Source: Atherinomorus stipes
Lineage: Eukaryota; Chordata; Actinopteri; Atheriniformes; Atherinidae
DNA length: 64,000 nucleotides
Reading direction: 5' to 3'
NCBI GenBank assembly: GCA_023101725.1
Contig: JALJCO010013700.1
Span: forward strand, 107,836-171,835
A program made the position numbers and the translations under genes. Within the stretch, counting starts at the first letter, position 1, and each line of letters opens with the position of its first letter. Below the pieces are notes generated by a model that saw only the letters and a list, made by a program, of their open reading frames with translations, had not been told where the DNA came from and made no database searches. Of the stretch, positions 38,601-44,600 are shown in pieces.

Positions 38601-41600
38601 AGAGCCGATATCTGATTCGGGTATTGGATCAGTGCATCACTAGAATTAAGTGAATTTAGCTTCAGTAAATAAATCAATATACACTGAATACGGTTGGGCA
38701 ATTAATTAAAACATATGTTCAGATCGATGTAATCCTACTTTTGCCAATTATTTGAATTATTCCTTTTAAATGTATTCATAAAAAAAAATCACGATCTGAC
38801 CATATATAGTTAATTGTGTGTGCTTCCTTTCTCTTTTTTTAAAAATAAATATCTGCTGTTCTATTAAAAACATATTTTTAAAAAAAACAGCAATGAGGGC
38901 TAAAAATAAACAATACAAAATAATTGCTAATTAATAGTAATTGGGGTGAGGTTCAATTAATCGTGACAGTGGTTTGTATCGCCCAACCTCAGCACTGATG
39001 CATGAATATCTCTCCATCACCAACTGAAAGCATGGAGCCTCCCATGGTACAGCCAGGGATTTTCTACTTTTTCTGTACTGGCATACATTCATCCTCAAAT
39101 GTATCCCCTCCTATTAAGAAATGGCTAAATTCACAATAGTCACTCAAAAAACAAGAAAGCGGAAAAAAGCTAACGAAAAATTTTGCTAAATTGTAATTTA
39201 GAGACATAAGACATTGCTTTTGAGCTGTGCTAGGAAAGATTGTTATAAATAAATAAAAATTTTGCAGGTGCAGAAGTATAATTGAAAGTTACAGAAAACA
39301 CTAATTAAAGTGATTGCCTTAAAGGGTTGTTCAACAAAGATTTCAATTTGAATTACATTTTTATTAGTTATCACTTTTGTTGATTTCAACTTATTTCATT
39401 GACAGCTGTTTTTCCCTCTTTAATGGGAAGTAATGATTATATTTGAAGATGGCTGTTTCTTAAGGCTCAGCACTTTTGGACATGAGCATATTCCTTCTGC
39501 TGGAAATAAGGTTGGTACAATATTAACTTTTGATCTGACTCAAGTTTGTGGAAATATAGATTTTGAACAACAATGCATATGGTTAAATGAAAAATGTTTA
39601 GGACTGTTAATAGGGCTACCCACAAATGATTATTTTGATAATTGACTAGTCCCCAATTATTTTGACCATTAGTTGTTAGTTATTGAAATTTATTGAAATT
39701 TATTGAAAGGATAGCCCCTTGAGATGTAACATCTTGTTTTCGAGGGGGTCCACGACCACAAACATTTACACAAATAACAGAAATTGAATAAACTACAATA
39801 TAACCACCACGCCACGCTGTACGGTGGCGTGGTGGTTAGCACCAAGTAAGAAGGTCGCTAGTTCAATCCCGGGGGGGGGGGGTGGGAAAACCCTCAGGGG
39901 TCCCTCTGTGGGTTTTTTCTTCTCCCCGGGGGGTGGCCGGCGCCCCCCCCCCACAATACAAAGTTAGACTAAGTTAGACTAACCAGATCACTATGAGAAT
40001 TGTAGCATATTTACAGTACCAGTCAAAAGTTTGTCTCTCCATGCTGGCCCTGCGAGAGACAGGAGACCTGTACAGGGGGTCCCCCCCCCCCCTGATAATA
40101 AAAAGGGTAGGCTCCGCCCACCCCCCGACACTGTTCTGGTAATGAAACTAATGGAAAAATGTGTCCAAACTTTTGACTGGTAGTGTGTGTTAGAGGTAGA
40201 ACGATTTATCGGTTTGGCCGATTAATCGGCGCCGATAGGATGTTTTACAAACTATCGGTTTGTAAAGTCAAAGTCCGCACTATTGTCCGCATTACTGTGG
40301 ACTACTTAAAGCTCGGCTGGAACCGAGCTTCTGGTACGTTGTTTTCTTCTAATTTCTAAAGGCTATTATTTGCCATGTGGGGGCCATGCCGAAGCGTCAT
40401 GTTTAATCACCTCCACCGTCACTCCTGACTCTTCGATGAACCAGTCCCTGCCTAGTTAAGTCCTTGCAGTTCTGTTTGTCCGCTCCGTACGGGTCTTGCA
40501 GGTTTGATCCCCACACAAACCAGTTTCAAGCTGTTCTGAAACCATCTTTCATGTATTTACCGCTTCTAAAACCACGTGTAGAACAATCATCTGACAGCGA
40601 CGGGATACCGCCGACATCACATCTGTGAGGGATTTCCAGCTGTTGCTGCAGCAGTCATTTAAGCATCAGATATTTATACGTGAAATCACGTCTGATTGAT
40701 GTGATCTTAGTTTGTCATGAATCTTAAAATTTGGCAAATTCTTGTAAACTTCAGTGCTGGCTGAGACAAACCAGCCCCCCCTTGATTTATGTCCAGATAT
40801 GACTGAGTTTATAGTGACTTTGCTGTTGCTGCAGTGGAAAAATATGTAGCCTAATTATGAATATAAATGAATTTCTGTTGTGAATTTATTCTTTTAAAGA
40901 AAGATCCTTTAAAAAACAAAAAAGTTTTGTTGATTAATAACAGGACTGTTTAAAATGGAATAGAGATAAAATCCGAACATACCCTCCACTACAGCTGGTT
41001 CGTGGTGACAGCCTGACTATGTGAGGATGAGAAAAGCACAGTTCAACTTCCTTCACTATACGCCTTGTTTGACAAATTGTTCTGTGATTCTTATTTTTTA
41101 TGGCATAGAGTGCCATCACTCACATAAATGTGAAGGACCTCTTCATTTTCTAATAGCCATGTTTTTATTTGTAAAAAAATCTATTAATGGCCTATATAGT
41201 TTATTTATCCTTCTGCAAATATATATATATATATACACAACAATTAATTTTTTTCGCATGGGGGGGGGGGGGGGGGGGGGGGGGGGATATTGGCCGATTA
41301 ATCAACTATCGTTTTTTCCTGCTCCAAACTATCGCTATTATATCGGCCTTTAAAAATCCACTATTGGTCGACATCTAGTGTGTGTGTTTATTTATGTCAA
41401 TATACAATTCAAGAAAAGCTGACCCCGACTAGTAGGGGTGGGAAAAAATATTGATACACTGAAATATTACGATATTTTCATATGCTGATACCATGTCAAT
41501 ATTTAAAAACGCGGCATCAATCTATCTCACTACGAAATCTCGCAAGATTTAGTCGTTCTGTTAGGAAATCTTGCAGGTTTTTGTAAAATCTCACGAGATT

Positions 41601-44600
41601 TAGTAAGAGAACGATTAAATCTCGTGAGATTTTGTTGGTAAAATAGACCAATATCGCTTTTATAAATATCAATATGAAATCTGCATAATATTGTGATATT
41701 TCAACATATCAATATTTTTTCCCAGCCCTAACGACTGCGTACATGCGTCAAGGACAGAACTGCAGACAAGGCAGTGGAAGGTACCGTGGCAATTTTGAGA
41801 AGAAAAACAAAGCTTAAAAACAAACGATTAGTCAATTATGAAATTAGTTGCCGACTGTTTTGATAGTCGACATAATCCCGATCAATCGACTAATTGTGGC
41901 AGCCCCAGATGTTAATAGGATGCTTGTTAACCATCAGTCAAACACCATAGATTTGGTTTTGATGTCCAACCATGACATATAACCTACTCTGTTGAAGGTT
42001 ACCTTGTTAATCTAGCCAGAAAGCAACCTTTAGTGAGGCTGCTCAAATATGGAAAGAAAATCATAATCACGATAATTTTGGTCAATATTGAAATTTTGAT
42101 TATTCAAACGATTACTGTTTTAGTTACATGATGCATTTATTTGGCATTTCTCTCTCTGTCAAAAAACTCTGTTATTGATAATTAATGCAAAACATTCAAA
42201 TTTAGAATATAGGTTACAAATGTGTACCTTATAGCTGTTTTGCAATGTATGAACATTAAAAGAATAAGATAAATATACTCTGAAAAATTAAATAAGCCAC
42301 AGAGAAACATAGATGTATAAAAAATAAACTGTGTCCAGCTGTTCTGCAATTTCTCTATATTTGAAGAATAAAATAAATACATTCATTTAAAAAAAAAAAA
42401 ATCCAAAAATAAACTTTAAGCTTTAGTGCAATGCTGCAACATTCCAAATCTAACATGTTAGTTAATGACACCCAACAAATTGCATGGGTGAGAAGCCATT
42501 AAAATTAATTTTTACTTCAGATTAACCTTCAGAAATTGTGTAATGAAAAATGGCAAGTGAATCGCTTTAACTCGATTGCAGGAGTTTGAAGATTGTTTTA
42601 GGGGTGTAACGATTTGGTTTATCAAAGATTGGATTCATATCACGATCCATGGTTTCTGATTTGATTTCAATTCTCTGAATTAAATCAGATCGTATCATTC
42701 TAAATGAACCAATATTGTCCTTGAATCGAATCAGAAACCATGAGTCATGATATGAATGAAATCATTGTTAGCCGAATCATTACACCCTTAGATTGTTTGA
42801 TCCAAAAATTGAAATCACGATCAAATTTCGATTAATTGCACAGTCCTAACTTTTAGTGACACTGAAACCTCGATTTAGCTCTGAATTTTGGCTCTGCATA
42901 CCTCTATAACCCATTAATCTTGCTCAATAGTGCACACAAAGAAACTTGGAAGTGGAAACACAAGGAACCCTTGATGACTTATCAGCTCCAATAGGGGATG
43001 ATCACGCTTCTTGTTCTGATTTCCGGAACGTGTCGAATTTAAGCGTTTCCTCTTCTGGGCCAGTTCAACAACAGCTCAATCCAATGTCCCTGCTCTGTTC
43101 CACTTTGTAAATCGAATAAACAACGCCAACCTAGGGCTGGACGATATAGAAAAAAAAAGATTATCGATAAAAAATAATCTGTATCGATCGATAGATATTT
43201 ATCAAAAAAAAGAAAAGAAAAAAAAAAGCCATTATCAAATAAAAAGCTATTTTAGGTGCATCCCTGAACATTTAAGCTTTTGCTGAATGACCTACTTATA
43301 ATAAAGATCAAATTAAAGCCGTTTTCAGACTTGCATTGCGGAACATGAGCGGTAAAGTTCATCCGCTCTTTAAACAGACTCGTCTTTTCAAACATGTCGC
43401 TTCCTTGCAGACTTATCGTGTTCCGGCGCTTTCATACATCACGAAACTTTGCAGAAAAGTCAGCACAGCCCCGCTCTCTCTTCAACTCTGTCCAGAACAT
43501 TTTCTTGTGCTTTGAGCCAAAACGACATGCCACAACATTTCTGCTCTTGTGACATGTAGACCAGCCGGTACATGTCCGCTACATCTCTGAGGTAGAAAGA
43601 CCCGTACGCATGTCTGAATGCAGCGTTATAAAGGACAGAGTTTGCAATATTACTGCTTTCCAGTGGAGGTCTAAAAGGAGAATAACACTGAATTCCAATT
43701 CAGCCTTTGCCTGGTCTGCGTTTGTGATTGGTTTGGCGGAAGAAGTGATTGTAGTATCATGCTACCTGATAGGCTACAGCAGAAAATTGTGTTTCTATAT
43801 TGAACTTTTATTGACCCTCTTTTTTTTATATTGAAAAAAACTATTGATCGATATATATTGATATTGAATTATCGTCCAGCCCTACGCCAACCCTACTTAA
43901 GGTTTTATGGATTCCTGACTGAAGTGATGCTAAGGAAGAAGTGGATCAAAGCGATCGATTTGCCAGGGTGAAGGGCCGAACTTTATAATAAAACAACGCA
44001 GCACGTTTGTTTGTCGCCGGCACTTGAATGATGCAGACTACACAGCTGGCGTTAGCAGGCTAGCGTCTGCTGACATGCCTGACTTTGTGCGGCTGAAAAC
44101 ACACAAGCATCTTAAAATCGGGTCTGTACCCTCCCGTTTCCAGTGGAACAACTGGGGACTGCCAAGAAAGGAGTTGAAAACTCTGTACATCTGTGTTTAA
44201 CTACTCGTTCAACGAGGGATCGATCAATTATCGGCCCAGCCGATATTATCGGACGATATTTAGCACTTTGCCGATGATTGGTATCAGCCATTAAAAGTGT
44301 GATATCGGCGATATCTAACGCGAGCCTGCGCTGGTAGCCCACAGCTAAGTATGATCCAACTTGCTGTTTCACACACGGTCTGGCTTCATTACTTTGCTCC
44401 ACTGAGTAAAGCTCCTCCCATAACAGCATGTGATTGGTTAAAACAAACAGTTATCAGCTGTTACTTCCGCCGTTTGAACCAATCATATGGGTCTGTGGGC
44501 GCAGCACGTTTGACACACGTACACACTCTCCCGCTACGTGTTTGGAGGAAACAGCGTGACAACAGAGAGAAGCTGCAGCGTCCTGCTGACGTGAAGGTGA

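Larger units (their letters stand above)
39611..41907. mobile_element. Outer hAT-like element containing several nested insertions
   Basis: The left end is TAGGGCTACCCACAAATGA and the right end CGACTAATTGTGGCAGCCCCA. The flanks ACTGTTAA and GATGTTAA match at six of eight positions. Within it lie SINE-like sequence, a Tc1-type MITE (40014-40185), a hAT-like copy (40191-41377) and another MITE (41433-41730). The outer element itself is short, non-coding sequence once these are removed. Confidence 0.7.

Noticed and set aside
39821..39875. Possible tRNA gene
   Set aside because: A-box and B-box-like text belongs to a SINE head; no full cloverleaf can be drawn and a G run follows.
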